DNA of 64,000 nt from Wurfbainia villosa (GCA_025175895.1 CM045989.1:135545272-135609271), one strand, 5' to 3'; positions 1 through 11,337 are shown, counted from the first letter of the stretch. Numbers and translations are program-made. Notes: generated by a model from the sequence alone, not told the origin.

Positions 1-313
1 ATTTTGATATTGTATTCTTTGTTTTTTATTTATAACGAGGTGAGGTAGGCTTGTTGCCTCATCCTCGTAATTTCGGTTTTGTGATCGTTGTCTCCTACCT
101 CCAACGAGGAGGAGACGTTATAGTGTTTTGCCCTCCGTACGCGGTCTAGGACCGATAGGGCCTTGGAGTAGCAACCGCTGGGTTGTGAACCAAGTAAAAT
201 AAACTTGTCTTCTTTACTTTCCGCTGCTCTTACTTTGTGTATCGAACGAACGAAAAAGATTTACGATCGCTATTCACCCCCCCCTCCCTCTAGCGATGCT
301 TCTCGATCCAACA
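1..313 (+). repeat. Left LTR, partial
   Basis: It aligns with 4140-4448 of the right LTR and ends in CTCGATCCAACA. It carries the C-rich block near the LTR end (about 274-293) that is shared with the other SIRE-like LTRs of this window. About 750 bp of the LTR lie upstream of the window. Confidence 0.9.
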
Positions 314-315
314 AT

Positions 316-327
316 TGGTATCAGAGC
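316..327 (+). other. Primer binding site (initiator tRNA-Met type)
   Basis: TGGTATCAGAGC lies two bases after the LTR end. It is the standard Copia primer site complementary to the 3' end of initiator tRNA-Met. Confidence 0.9.
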
Positions 328-417
328 GGGGGCGCTAAGATTTGGTGAAACCACCGATCTAGCACATTTTGGTTTTCTGTTCGTATTTTTCGATTCGTAT
401 TTTTTTGGACTTTTTCC

Positions 418-782
418 TCCCGCACTACTAATCCAAGACGAAGTCTTGGTACGTTTCTTTTGGTTGTGTGCTTGCAAGTTTTCTCTATTGGAGTAGCCGA
501 CGGTAAAAGGGTCATAACTTTTCGCACAAGTGGACTCACATAACGATCTACCTACCAAATCGAAGCTCTCTGAGAGATCTACATTTCTTATGAGGGTTTA
601 CCCTCGTAACAAGCCATTTCCAGCCCCAAAATCCAATGTCTAGTACCCTTTCTGGGACATCGAAGGTCGTAAGTTGTTAGTTTTTGTTAGTTTTTTATTT
701 TTTTCTCATTTAATTCTGTTTATTTCCTATTTATTTCCCGCGTTACTAATCCAAGACCAAGTCTTGAAATTTCCTTTGGTTT
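418..782 (+). repeat. Duplicated leader segment with short hairpins
   Basis: Two related segments (about 418-480 and 737-800) lie in the untranslated leader between the primer site and gag. Each contains a perfect small stem-loop: CCAAGAC-GAA-GTCTTGG at 433-449 and CAAGAC-CAA-GTCTTG at 752-766. The position, upstream of gag in an element that keeps only gag, would suit an RNA dimerisation or packaging signal, but that role is inference. Confidence 0.6.
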
Positions 783-807
783 TTATTCGTGTTTTGCAAG
801 ATACTTA

Positions 808-1869
808 ATGGCTCACATTGAGGGGTATAGCACCACCCGACCTCCGTTCTTTAACGGAGATGATTTCCGTTATTGGAAAGGTCGGATGGAGTGTTTCTTG
901 AAAACACAAGTCGAGACTTGGATAATAATCCAAACCGGCTTTGCTCTACCCACCAATGATCAAGGAGAGCCCTTGGATTTCAACAAGTGGACAAATGCAA
1001 CCAAGAGGCAAATCGAAGCCGATGCAAGAGCAACTCAAATATTACAATGTGGCTTGTCCAAGGAGGAGCTCAACCGCATCGGTCCATTCATTAGCGCCAA
1101 AGACCTCTGGAACAAATTGATTGATCTACACGAAGGGACGCCCGATGCTAAGGTATGTAAAAGAGATTTACTTTTAAATAAACTATACAATCTAAAGATG
1201 CAGGATCGCGAGACCGCCACCCATTTACATGCGCGGATCCAAGACATCGTCAACGGTCTTCACTCGATCGGGCAAGCCATAGAGAACCGAGACCTTATAA
1301 GGTATGCTTTAAATGCTTTCCCTAGGACTACCTTGTGGGCATCCATGGTCGATGTCTACAAGGTCTCTAAGGACCTTTCAAAGCTTAGGTTAGACGAATT
1401 ATTTTTCGAGTTTGAACTTCATGAGCAAACTAACATGGTCCGGGCCGAGAGAGGTATTGCTCTACTTACAGGACAAGGAAGCAAGACACCCCCCAAGCAA
1501 GAACATGGACTCGAACCCAAAGACGAATCAGAGTCCGAATCCAAAAAGGTGGAAGCAATAGTGAATGTAGTGCGAAAGATCGTTCGGAGGGAAAGGAGAC
1601 TACTAAAGAACCAAGAGAGGGCACAATTCAAATCAAATCAAAAGAAGGCTTTTCGTGCAACATGGGACAATGAAGAAGGCGTCGGCATAGCATGCATGGC
1701 AAGACCCGAAGAGTCCGAGTCCGAGTCTGAGTCCGAATCCGAATCCGAATCCAATTACAACACCGACTCCGAACTCGAGGACTATTTCGAAAAGCAACTC
1801 AAAGCCGGATCAAAAGAGAAAATTAAGGTTAGCCGTTCCTTAATTAATACACTTTACAAATACAATTAA
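808..1869 (+). CDS. Gag-like capsid protein, N-terminal and central part
   Basis: This 353-residue ORF begins with the SIRE-type gag opening (residues 5-20 include GYSTTRPPFF and a YWKGRME motif) and contains the UBN2/retrotran_gag capsid region, including FPRTTLWASMVDVYKVS near residues 168-184. It resembles the gag of the full-length element at 55004-56635 across its length. The CCHC zinc knuckle expected before the AFRATWD stretch (about residue 281) is absent, so RNA binding would have to rest on the basic lysine/arginine-rich region around residues 255-280. An acidic Glu-Ser dipeptide run follows (about 303-313). The ORF ends at 1869, just before the coiled-coil part continues in another frame. 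The ATG start matches the alignment with the relative. Confidence 0.85.
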   Translation: MAHIEGYSTTRPPFFNGDDFRYWKGRMECFLKTQVETWIIIQTGFALPTNDQGEPLDFNKWTNATKRQIEADARATQILQCGLSKEELNRIGPFISAKDLWNKLIDLHEGTPDAKVCKRDLLLNKLYNLKMQDRETATHLHARIQDIVNGLHSIGQAIENRDLIRYALNAFPRTTLWASMVDVYKVSKDLSKLRLDELFFEFELHEQTNMVRAERGIALLTGQGSKTPPKQEHGLEPKDESESESKKVEAIVNVVRKIVRRERRLLKNQERAQFKSNQKKAFRATWDNEEGVGIACMARPEESESESESESESESNYNTDSELEDYFEKQLKAGSKEKIKVSRSLINTLYKYN

Positions 1870-1870
1870 A

Positions 1871-2359
1871 ATGCTTACTAGGAAATTGACTATGTTCGAG
1901 TCTAGGGTTGAGTCATTACTTGAGGAGGTTGAAACCCTCAAGCAAGAAGCTACTCTAACCTCTTCAACTAGTCAAGTTCAAGAGGGAAACTCAACTCAAA
2001 TTGAAAAACTTGAGGAGGAGAATTCTCTTTTGAAAGACCGAGTTCAAGAGGTTGAGGGTAGGTTGGAAAGGTTCACGTTGGGATCTAAGAACCTTAATCG
2101 ACTACTTGGAACCCAAAGAGTCGTGTACAATAAAGCCGGACTCGGATTTAAGTCAAAGACTACGAATAGGTCTTATATGTCTATCGTAAATCGTAGTCAT
2201 CAAAGAGTCCAAGCATGGGTCCCAAAGGTTTTATTGAACACACATATAAGGACTAATAAGTATTGGATTCCTCAGGATCAAGTTCATTATTTGAATAGAT
2301 CATATTGTTTCAATGGTCCAGGGGAAGCTAACACTAAAATAATATACCCGATTACTTAG
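1871..2359 (+). pseudogene. Gag C-terminal coiled-coil region, out of frame with the upstream gag ORF
   Basis: This 162-residue stretch has a Leu/Glu-rich coiled-coil part (about residues 8-75) followed by the SIRE-type tail with YNKAGLGFKSK and a WVPK motif. The full-length relative has the matching YNKVGLGYKPK and WVPK motifs at the end of its gag. Its frame differs from 808-1869, so it is either the separated C-terminus of a gag broken by a frameshift near 1865 or an independent second ORF starting at the ATG at 1871. I favour the break because the relative carries both parts in one ORF. Confidence 0.7.
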
Positions 2360-3383
2360 CAAAATCATTGAATATTTTTCTTTAATTTTTAGAATGGCTA
2401 GATAGGAAAAATAGTTAGTCAACTCTTGACAATATAGTATCAGGACGCGGCGAGATGATAGTATGTTAGGGAAACAAAGTCTCGTGTATTCAGGCTAGAT
2501 AAGGCGTATCTAGCTTGGTGCACTTGACCGAGTGGAACTAGCTGAAGCTACCTCGCCATATCCTAAACTAGTTAGACCAGGGAGTAACCCTAAGTGACTT
2601 AAGTGATATTTTCTTGAATTTGGCTTTGTCTAAGGAAGTGGTCGTTGTTCCGATCAAAGAAGGCCCCTATGCCTCGCCACGACCTGGAAGCCAATTTCTC
2701 GAAAAGTTACTTAACGATCTAAAGGTTAAATCCGAATCTAACCCAAGGTTGACTATCTTTAATCAATTTAAAATCATCTCACAAAACATATAAGGTGAAC
2801 AAATTCTGAGACACATAGAATGAGTGAGATGTTAAGGATAATTGAAATATACTTAAAACAATCTTCAAAATACTACTTATTTTCTCAACTATTGTACTTA
2901 ATGACTCTTTAGGCCAAAGTTTAGCGCCCCCTACATCTCTTATACTTCATATATTTGACTAAGGGGGAAAGCAAACTAACCCTAAGGGTTATATTATAAA
3001 CCTTTAGATTATTGGTGCAGAGGGACACACCTCGAACCAATCTATCTAACTATTGTTAGACGCATATTTGGACTCATAGTTGATTTATCTTGATGCATGC
3101 ATATACCATATTGTCTTTAAACCCCTATTTTATATAACAAACTTCATTTTTACATAACAAACCCCAACATTTGTTTTGATTTATGACAAAAGGGGAAGAA
3201 GAGCGAAAGTTAAGGGGGAGTAACACAAAATTTATTTAATTTTGAACTAAAGTATCTCTTTCAAAACTCACCTAGGGTTAAGGGGGAGTTTTTGAAAATG
3301 ACATTCATCATTTACTATACTTGTTTTATGCTTTAATTTCTCTTAACTTTGTGTTGGTTTGCCATAGATCAAAAAGGGGAGAT
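2360..3383 (+). other. Non-coding 3' internal region with repeated polypurine tracts
   Basis: No pol domain is visible in any frame. The region holds several polypurine tracts of the same style as the terminal one: about 2961-2970, 3188-3201, 3211-3220 and 3279-3288, then the functional position at 3371-3382. Multiple tracts before the 3' LTR are a known habit of the SIRE/Maximus lineage, and four similar tracts are seen in the relative at 48707-49020. Confidence 0.65.
3371..3383 (+). other. Polypurine tract
   Basis: AAAAAGGGGAGAT sits directly against the TGTTGG start of the 3' LTR, the position of the plus-strand primer in LTR retrotransposons. Confidence 0.88.
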
Positions 3384-4448
3384 TGTTGGTGCAGGGGCAC
3401 TAGATAATCGAACCTGTATTTTGATTATGGCAAAGACACAAAGTTAAGTTTACATCGTTATCTCACGAGCTAAATCGAGTGTGCAAAAAAGTACTAAAGC
3501 TAGAGCTGAAGGCTAGCGACACCTGGAGGAAGCCGTAGTGGTCGGGCGACACTCGAGTGACTTCGGAGGGAGCCGAAGGAATCGAGTGGAAGGCCGGAAG
3601 CGAAAGCAACACAGTAAGAATCGAGGTAAGCTCGTGTGAGTGAGAGATGATAAGGTCGTGTCCTCTGTACGGGGACGACCATAGGCGGCGATCCGACTAA
3701 AACTTCTTGTGGAAGGTCTAGGTCGAGATCGGACGGTTAGAAACCATCGTATTTATTATTTTCCTAGCTAACCTCTCACTGCAGGGAAGTGGCGGTGGCT
3801 CATTCTGGACATGGAGCGATCGGGATCGATGCTCATCGGTCGGTGATGGAAATCATCGATCGGTGATGGCGACGAATCAGCCTTTGCACTAGGTCAAAAC
3901 GGATAACGTTTGACGCGGCCACTTCGCGATAAAATTTGGACAACTTCGTGATTCGTTCCGAAAAAAGAGGAGACAAATTCAGAGGCCAAAATCTATAAAA
4001 GGAGGGGAGGATTCCATCTCCAAATCACATCAAGTTTATTCATCAAGTGCTCCTACAACGCCAACGCTCCAACACCGTCATAACGTCGACGCGATGACAA
4101 GTTCCGATCTTCTTCGTCGGCAGCAGAATCAAGTAATAGATTTTGATATTGTATTCTTTGTTTTTTATTTGTAACGAGGTGAGGTAGGCTTGTTGCCTCA
4201 TCCTCATAATTTCGATTTTGTGATCGTTGTCTCCTACCTCCAACGAGGAGGAGATGTTATAGTGTTTTTCCCTCCGTACGCGGTCTAGGACCGATAGGGC
4301 CTTGGAGTAGCAACCGCTGGGTTGTGAACCAAGTAAAATAAACTTGTCTTCTTTACTTTCCGCTGCTCTTACTTTGTGTATTGAACGAACGAAAAAGATT
4401 TACGATTGCTATTCACCCCCTCCTCTAGCGACGCTTCTCGATCCAACA
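3384..4448 (+). repeat. Right (3') LTR, 1065 bp
   Basis: It starts TGTTGGTGCAG and ends CGATCCAACA. A TATA box lies at 3994-4000, so transcription would begin roughly 30 bp further on. The same LTR family recurs as the split solo LTR at 16790-27073. Confidence 0.92.
3994..4000 (+). promoter_or_regulatory. TATA box of the LTR promoter
   Basis: TATAAAA followed by GGAGGGG. The solo LTR of the same family has the matching sequence at 17396-17402, which supports it as the core promoter element. Confidence 0.7.
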
Positions 4449-5130
4449 ACAAGTATAACTTTTCTTCTGACCATCTCTCCGCCTCCGCCTCCGATTCAGA
4501 CTCCGGCTTTGCATCCGACTCCACCTATGATGTGACTCTCGCTCATCCATTTTTCTTCCGTTCGGATTTCTCCTGAGCCACCACCGCCTGAGGGACAAAT
4601 ATGAATTTTCTCCCTGCCATCTCTTCGATTATAGGTTCAAGTAAGATTTCTCATGATAATTTTAGTTTTATTTTGATGCTTACGATAAAAATTTTAGGGT
4701 TATTTTGCTACTTAGATAAAGAGTTTAGGATTATTTTGATGGTTAGATAATAATTTTTTGATTTATATGGGAAATCATCTTAGTTAATTTATCTTGATGG
4801 TAAATAGACTATCAGTGATAGAAAGTATATGTATTATTTATAATTATTTATCTTTATAAAAAGTTAAATTTTGCTAATTAATATTATATTGATTTAATTT
4901 AGTATCAGTGCCTCTGATTTTGTAATTAATATTCATCTTTCAATTTAGTATTTAGTTCTTCATATGCAAAGTTCTCCGATTGTAATTTAGTATCCACCTA
5001 TATTATATTTATAAGTGAGATATTTTGGTGCTTAGATAATAATTAAAGTTCTCCGATTGTACCATTAAATAATATGATAAATTTTTATATGTTTAATCAG
5101 ATTTTATAAATATGAATAAAAGGTGTATAA
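4449..5130. other. CACTA 5' internal region, no clear coding sequence
   Basis: The first 170 bases are pyrimidine- and C-rich and look like a 5' untranslated exon. The rest is AT-rich. It precedes the first recognisable CACTA coding remnant, so it probably belongs to that element, whose 5' terminus would lie left of the inserted retrotransposon and outside the window. No CACTAC terminus is seen here. Confidence 0.35.
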
Positions 5131-7620
5131 TGATTCAGAATTGGATTAGTCTTGAATATATAAATGGGTTAAATTAGTTTTTAAATGTGTCAAAGAATTA
5201 TATGATCAGTTTGAAATTATCCAAAATTCATTGTCCATGTCGACGGTGTAACAATTTGTTTAAATATGATTTGGATTATATTCGCGGACATCTTTATATG
5301 TAGAGATTTGATAAATTATACAAAGTTTGGAAGTTTCATGGAGAAGTTGTTACATCTTCTAGTAATATAAATATTATCAATGAAGATCAACATAATTGTA
5401 ATTTTGAAGAAGATAATTTTCAAGACATGCTTATTAATTTAAGAAATGCAAAAAAATCGATACCAGTGAGTCTCAATTAGATAATATTAATGAAAACATA
5501 AATGCAAATGATAGTAGACTATGTTATACCTCAATATTTGAAGAAGCAAAAAAAAAAAGTTGTATCACAACTGTATAAATTTTTTTGTATTCATTTTTTT
5601 AATTTGTCAAGTTAATGCTTGCGAAGGTGTTAAATGGTTGGAACAATAAATCTTTTAATATATTACTTCAATTATTGCAAGAGGTATTTCCCAAATCTAA
5701 TGTGATTCCAAACTCTCATTGTGAGGCAAAATTTTTATTAAGAGTTAGAATTGATATACGAGAAAATACATATATGTAAGAATGATTGTATAATATTTTA
5801 GGGTGAACACGGAAATAAGTATACATGTTCAGTGTGCAATGATCCCAAATACAAGTATGATGGAATGAATAAGAAAAAGAATGCTAAAAAATTCTTCGAT
5901 ATTTTCCTCTAAAGTCCAGACTTAAGCGATTATTTATTTCAAAACGTACAACAAAAAAAATGAGATGACATAAAAAAAAATGGGTTACCTAGCAGATAGT
6001 GAATCATGGAAATAATTTGACATTTCACATGAAATATTTGCATGTGATCCATGAAATATTCGCTTAGAATTGACTATTGATGGTTTTAATCCATTTGGTA
6101 ACCTGTCAAATGCTTATAGTTTGTGACCTATTATACTTGTGAATTATAATTTGTCACTATGAAAAATGATGAAGTCATCATACTTGATTATGCCTCTTTT
6201 AATTCTTCGACCTAAATCACCTAACAAAGAGATAGATATTTACTTATGACCTTTGATCAATGAATTGAAGGATCGATGGAATGATGGGGTGGAAACATAT
6301 GATGCATTGATTGGACAAGTATTTCAATTACATGCTCCTGTGATGTGGATCATTCATGACTTTTCAACATATGGTATCATATCTGGTTGGAGTGCAAAGG
6401 AATATAAAATATGTTTAGTATGTTTGCATGAAACTAAATCTCTAGGATTACGGAGTAAAATATGCTACACATGTCATCGTCGATTCTTGAATGTTCAGCA
6501 CCCATGGCGTAGAAATAAGGATTTCAATAGAAAGGTTGAACAAGAAGGACCACCACGAAGATTTAGTGGTTATGAGATTTTAGCACAATTAGATGTGTTA
6601 CCCCAAGTGACATTCAGTAAACATTCTTCATTAAGTAAAAAATGATAGCAATCTTTGGATAATACAAATTAGGTAAATAAATCTATATTTTTAAGTTAAA
6701 GTATTGATCAGATTTAAAATTGAGACACAATTTAGATGTGATGCATATTGAAAAAAATATCTGTGATACTTTGGTTAACACATTATTAAATATAGATAGA
6801 AAGTCAAAGGATACATTTAAACCAATGTTAGACTTGCAGGATATGGGTATTAGGAGTGAATTGCATTTAAATAAAGGAGGAGATAAATTTAGTAAATCAT
6901 ATGCAAGTTACATGTTGACATTGGAAGAAAGACATGAATTTTATCAATTTTTAAAATCAATGAAATTTCTTGATAGATATGATGCTAATATATCTAGAAA
7001 TGTGAATACAAATGATGGAAAATTATATGGACTAATATCACATGATTGTCATGTCTCCAGTGGTTATTCGTAAATTTTTTCCAAGAAACATGTGACACAT
7101 TAATTGAGTTATGTGATTTTTTAAAAAAGATAACTGTAAGATCTTTACACATAACAAACTTACATACAATAAAGGAGAAAATAGTTTTCATAATATGTAA
7201 GATGGAACGAATATTTCCCTTGGTATTTTTTGACATTATGGTTCATTTACCTCATGAAGCTATATTAGCTAGATTTGTGTCATCATGATAGATGTATCCC
7301 TTTGAACGATATTTGGCTAGACAAAAAAGATATATTCGTAATAAAGCAAGACCTAAAGGATCTTTGTAGAGACATATATTGTAAATGAGGTATTGACTTT
7401 CATTTCTTTACACATGAGTCAAATTGAGACGAGATTTAATAGGCTAGAATAAAATCCAGATGTTCAACCAGTAATATACTATTTAAGTGTTTTCTCACGA
7501 CAAGAAAGAATGTTTGGCAATCAACATAATCTGAAATTGTCGTTGATTTTGTATGCGAAAGCACATTAGTATATTCTTAATAATTGTAAAGAAGTTGATT
7601 GATATTGGAAGTAAGTTTGT
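5131..7620 (+). pseudogene. TNP2-like CACTA transposase remnant
   Basis: This catalysed cut-and-paste movement when intact. The remnant runs through several frames. An N-terminal Transpos_assoc-like piece (about 5131-5370) shows NWISLEYINGLN, a CPCRRC zinc-type motif and KVWKFHGE. The TNP2 piece (6253-6645) shows WIIHDFSTYGIISGWS, the zinc-type CLVC...CYTCHRRFL and HPWRRN motifs. A third piece (6720-7073) has HNLDVMHIEKNICDTLVNTL and DLQDMGIRSELH. A DUF4218-like piece (about 7075-7370) has FPLVFFDIMVHL, MYPFERYL and RNKARPKGS, and a final trace near 7560-7610 reads like the YVLNNCKEVD segment. Stops and frameshifts separate all pieces, so it is dead. Confidence 0.85.
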
Positions 7621-7739
7621 ACGTTATGTTATTATTTTATTTTTATTTCATTATAAAACTGTAATTTAAATACTTAATTATCCAACAAACATCTACGACT
7701 TGTATCACAAAACTATCATTTAATTCAATATATTTATAA

Positions 7740-8800
7740 TCACTCCTTTATTACTAATCACATGGAATCTTAATATTGTCGAATTTTTCAAGTTGCTTTT
7801 GATATTAATTTTAAAGAGGGTGCATTGTCGGTCAAAAAAGAGACCGACAGGTTAATGAGTGCGAGGTATAGAGACAATTAAAATAAAATGCATATTCATT
7901 ATAAAGTCTATTGCACCTTCCTTTTATTGAGCGGTGATAACATATGCCAATAGATTTTTGTGAGATACAAGATGACTAGGATTATATATGTGCTCTATTT
8001 GAATCAGAGGCATTTTAGGTAATTCATTCTATTTTTATATAAAAATTTAATTATTTGTTCTATAACAATTTTTTTATATAAATATTTTTGTTGTAGACAC
8101 GATCTGCAACAAATATAAAAAATTGAGAGAAACTCTCAAATAATCATCAAGGGGATCTAAATCTTTCATTCAGTAAAATTACGACTGTGTAAGTATAAAT
8201 TTTATAGTTATCGTATATTGATTGTTGATTCAAATATCAACACATTATTTTTTTCAGACCGATCAGTTAAAGAGAAAATATCGGATTACTATCTTTAATA
8301 AAATACATTATAGCTCGTCAAAAGGGTGGAGTGGGGAGAGGATCGAATCTATATATGTATATTATGATGTGGTTTAGTGAATTTATTCCTAACTATGTAT
8401 AATTTTAAAAATATTTTTAACATGTTTGTTATTTTTAGGATGATATTGCAAGATTCCATGATAAATATGTTAAAGCACAAAAAAATTCAGGAAATGACAT
8501 CGATACAGTCCAAATTATAGATACAGTTTGTGATCAAATACTTGGTACTCGTTCCGGGTATATTAGATGACTTGAAAGAGGCCAAAGTCAGCTAGGTTCA
8601 CTTCTTCAAATGCCACCTTCTCATCCAGATTAACTAATATAATATTGTGTGAAAAAACTTGAAACCATCGAACAACGACTAGAAGGCACAGAAGAAGCGT
8701 TAGCAAACACTCAAGTTCAGTTTGCAAGCACCAAAAATGAGTTGATATTAATGAGATCAAGCTAGACAAGATATATTTGAATAAATTCTGAATCGCCTGA
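7740..8800 (+). pseudogene. Second CACTA ORF remnant (Transposase_24-like)
   Basis: Pieces in different frames follow the usual pattern of the second plant CACTA protein: a segment near 7970-8035, one with TRSATNIKN at about 8098-8200, and DDIARFHDKYVKAQKNSG to LGTRSGYIR at about 8442-8570. A charged coiled-coil tail (about 8655-8760) follows. A stop directly follows GYIR where relatives continue. It lies downstream of the TNP2 remnant, the expected order. The role assignment rests on motif memory, not a search. Confidence 0.6.
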
Positions 8801-8879
8801 CACTTGGAGCATTACAATCCTTGATCCATGATTCCTCTTTAGTTACACCTCCTCCACCTTAGATTTTGTGGGCTTGAAC

Positions 8880-9250
8880 TTGATGTCGTGAATTTATTGG
8901 TTGTTAAAATTGTGAACTTGATGTTGTGAATTTAGAGTCGTGATCTTAATTTGATGTTATTACTTGTTTTTAAATGTTGTGAATTTGAATGATATATATA
9001 GTTGTGATCTTAATGATATTTATTAATGGTGTGAAGTTGAGTTGTGTTACAAGACATTGTTACGTGTTGTTAAGTGAAGTTATTTGAATATGTTACAGGA
9101 TATGAATACAAATCAATGAAATTAATTGAATACCTGTGTGTGCCAATGTCTTGCACAGTGATTTCGCTATGCTGTGCACAGTGAAATCACTTTGCACAAC
9201 TCCTCACGTGCGAACAGCGTCGCTGAATTGACATCGCGCAGGATAAAAAG
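8880..9250. other. AT-rich stretch without a gene
   Basis: Degenerate short repeats of the type TTGTGAATTTGATG and TTGTGATCTTAAT occupy 8880-9050. No coding sequence is supported. It lies between the second CACTA ORF and the 3' subterminal repeats, so it is probably the element's 3' non-coding region. Confidence 0.4.

Positions 9251-9298
<48 letters not shown>
9251..9298. repeat. Compound microsatellite (TC)n-(TA)n
   Basis: About 13 TC units run into about 10 TA units. ORFs read across it on the minus strand are repeat translations, not genes. Confidence 0.95.
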
Positions 9299-9813
9299 GT
9301 GATGAATTTTAATATATTCATCACTAAATAAGGTATCATGGTCGTGGTCCATTTCACTGGTTGATCATAAACTTCTCTAGAATTTCTATTATTAGTGATG
9401 AAACTATTATTCGTCACTAAATCATAGAGTTTAGCAATGAAATAAAATTTTTGTCGCTAATTCATAATTTTCTATGGTTGTTGACATGTCCACGGGCAAC
9501 TCTTATAATTTTCTGTGTTTCTCATTTTTAGCGATGAAATATATATATTTGTCGCTAACAATTTGGATTTGGCAATTGAATCTCGTGATGAATTATTTTT
9601 AATCATCCCAAAAATCATCAGCGGTTATTTTTATCTTTACAGTGCTTTTTTTTTTTGTCGTTAATGTTAGCGATGAGCATTCATTAATTTGTCCTTAAAT
9701 ATGATTTATGACAAACATATAGCGACAATATTGGTGACGGTTAATTATGGCCGGCAAATATTATTAGCGATCAAATTAATCGTCGCTGAAAAATATATTT
9801 CCTGCATGTAGTG
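9299..9813 (+). repeat. CACTA 3' subterminal repeats and terminus
   Basis: Scattered copies of TTAGCGATGAA and GTCGCTAA in both orientations, ending with TTTCCTGCATGTAGTG at 9798-9813. Dense subterminal motifs bound by the transposition proteins are typical of CACTA ends. The terminus reads CACTACATGCAGG inwards, unlike the CACTACAA start of the other two CACTA elements here. Confidence 0.55.
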
Positions 9814-10819
9814 ACAATAACATACAACAAAGAAACGAAAGACGTTCTTATCTTCTGCAGCTGCAACAAAGAAACCAAACAATCCAATATAATATATCGT
9901 CGACTAATTTACAACGATCATGTGAAAATGAAACAAAACGGAAGCATAATAAAACATAAACTCATGGGTGTAAAGTCGACGTTATGTAAATCTTTTATTA
10001 TTATATAATAATCTCTCTTTAATCCTCAAAATTTCTCATGAGTGTTATACCTAATTCCCATAATTTCTTATAGGTCCATTGTCGAAATTTATCATGCTCT
10101 GCATTGAGCTAGGCTTGCTACAGTGCTAACTTTACTCGTCGCATGTGAATTGTAACAATATTAGAGTAAAATATAGACAAAAATTTACTAAACTGACTAT
10201 ACACATACCTTTGAAGCTAAGTAACTCCACTAATATCATGCACACATTTCAACGATTAATTTAGAGATCAAAAACTCTAAAAGTGAGCACAAAAATATAA
10301 AGTGAGTATAAGAAATTAAGAAGTAAAATAATACATTTTATATGAGTCCAAAGAACATATAAGATTATCATAATTTCAATACTTCATTGATTTCTTAATA
10401 CAACTCCTTTTCCCGTTTTCTCTTAAACATTTTCATCCTTTCTTATACTTTCTCTTTTATTCTCTTATCAATAATTTTTGTCTAAGTTATCAATCGACTC
10501 AAATGTACTACATATGATAAATGACCCGCGCATTTTAATCATATATAAATACATATAGGGTAAAGACCCACAATTCACTTGGTAAATATATATCATGGAT
10601 ACGTAAGATGAATGAATTGCAATTCATCGATCTAATATAAAATATATATAAAAGAGGAACGATCTATAATTCATCCAATATATGAATATTGAACTCCACA
10701 TACAAAGGGTTTTTTTATTTGTTAATTCAATAAAGGAATATGGATCTTCCTACAAATACCCAACTAAAGTTCTTTCGTATTATTTATTTATATACGATTG
10801 TTTTGTCATGCATGGATAA
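9814..10819. other. AT-rich region, no gene seen
   Basis: No ORF with codon-like composition or recognisable motif was found. It separates the CACTA 3' end from the 3' end of the LINE; the LINE 3' untranslated tail may reach into its right part. Confidence 0.4.
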
Positions 10820-11337
10820 CAAAGGTTTATCTCACTAGATGAGATCGGCTATATGGATCCTTCTACGCTATTGGACTCTATCCCCTACTATATCATCTTC
10901 TATATTTAAATAAATTTTATCTTATTTTATTGTTATTAACCAAGTCTTTTTTGGTCTTCCTCTTCCTCGTTTGATGTATATATTTAACATCGTTTCGTAT
11001 CGCCTAACTGAAACATTTATTGATCGTCTAAGTACATGTTCGTATCACCTTAAACGTGTCTCTCGAAGCTTTCCTTCAATAGATGCAATATCAACTTTTT
11101 CTCTAATGCTCTCATTTCTTAATCTGTCAATCCTCGTATGTCTGCACATCTACGTTAACATTTTCATCTCTGCAACTCTCATCTTTTGCTCATGTGCTCG
11201 AGTCGTAGCCCAACATTCAACTTCATATAGCACAACAGGTTTAATCGCCGTTTTGTAGAACTTCTCTTTAAGTTTTAGAGGCACTTTACGATCACATAAA
11301 ATATCCGACGCTTTTTTTCATTTCAACCATCCTGCTT
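10820..11337 (-). pseudogene. LINE ORF, C-terminal domain
   Basis: The minus strand reads AGWLK, LCDRKVPLKLK, VLYEVECWA, MRVAEMKML and RGRGRPKKTW in the order found at the C-terminus of plant RTE polyproteins. Several stops (for example after LRNESI...TRLR and after WLITIK) show it is not functional. Confidence 0.85.

Larger units (their letters stand above)
1..4448 (+). mobile_element. Non-autonomous, gag-only SIRE-like Copia retrotransposon (5' end outside window)
   Basis: Two copies of one LTR flank the element: 1-313 is the 3' part of the left LTR and 3384-4448 is the whole right LTR, which starts TGTTGG and ends CCAACA. A primer binding site follows the left LTR and a polypurine tract precedes the right one. 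The only coding sequence is gag-like (808-2359). No protease, integrase, reverse transcriptase or RNase H is visible between 2360 and 3383, so it would need enzymes from a partner element. A hand comparison of the two LTR ends (about 305 aligned bases) gives about 8 substitutions, mostly C/T or G/A, so the insertion looks fairly young. The left target duplication is outside the window; the right flank begins ACAAG. Confidence 0.88.
4454..9813 (+). mobile_element. Decayed CACTA (En/Spm) DNA transposon, 5' end outside window
   Basis: Coding remnants appear in CACTA order: a Transpos_assoc-like domain, TNP2-type transposase, a DUF4218-like region, then a second ORF resembling Transposase_24 with a C-terminal coiled coil. 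The 3' end is placed at 9813, where GCATGTAGTG closes the element (reverse complement CACTACATGC). It is preceded by subterminal GTCGCTAA/TTAGCGATGAA motifs. The retrotransposon at 1-4448 appears to have inserted into its 5' part. Confidence 0.72.

Noticed and set aside
316..327. tRNA-like sequence
   Set aside because: The TGGTATCAGAGC words here and at 38820 and 56678 are primer binding sites; no cloverleaf follows.
9299..9330. Near-palindrome after the microsatellite taken as the ends of a tiny MITE
   Set aside because: No target duplication was found, and it fits as CACTA subterminal sequence.
9811..10008. 65-codon ORF
   Set aside because: It starts at the CACTA border in AT-rich DNA and has no recognisable features.
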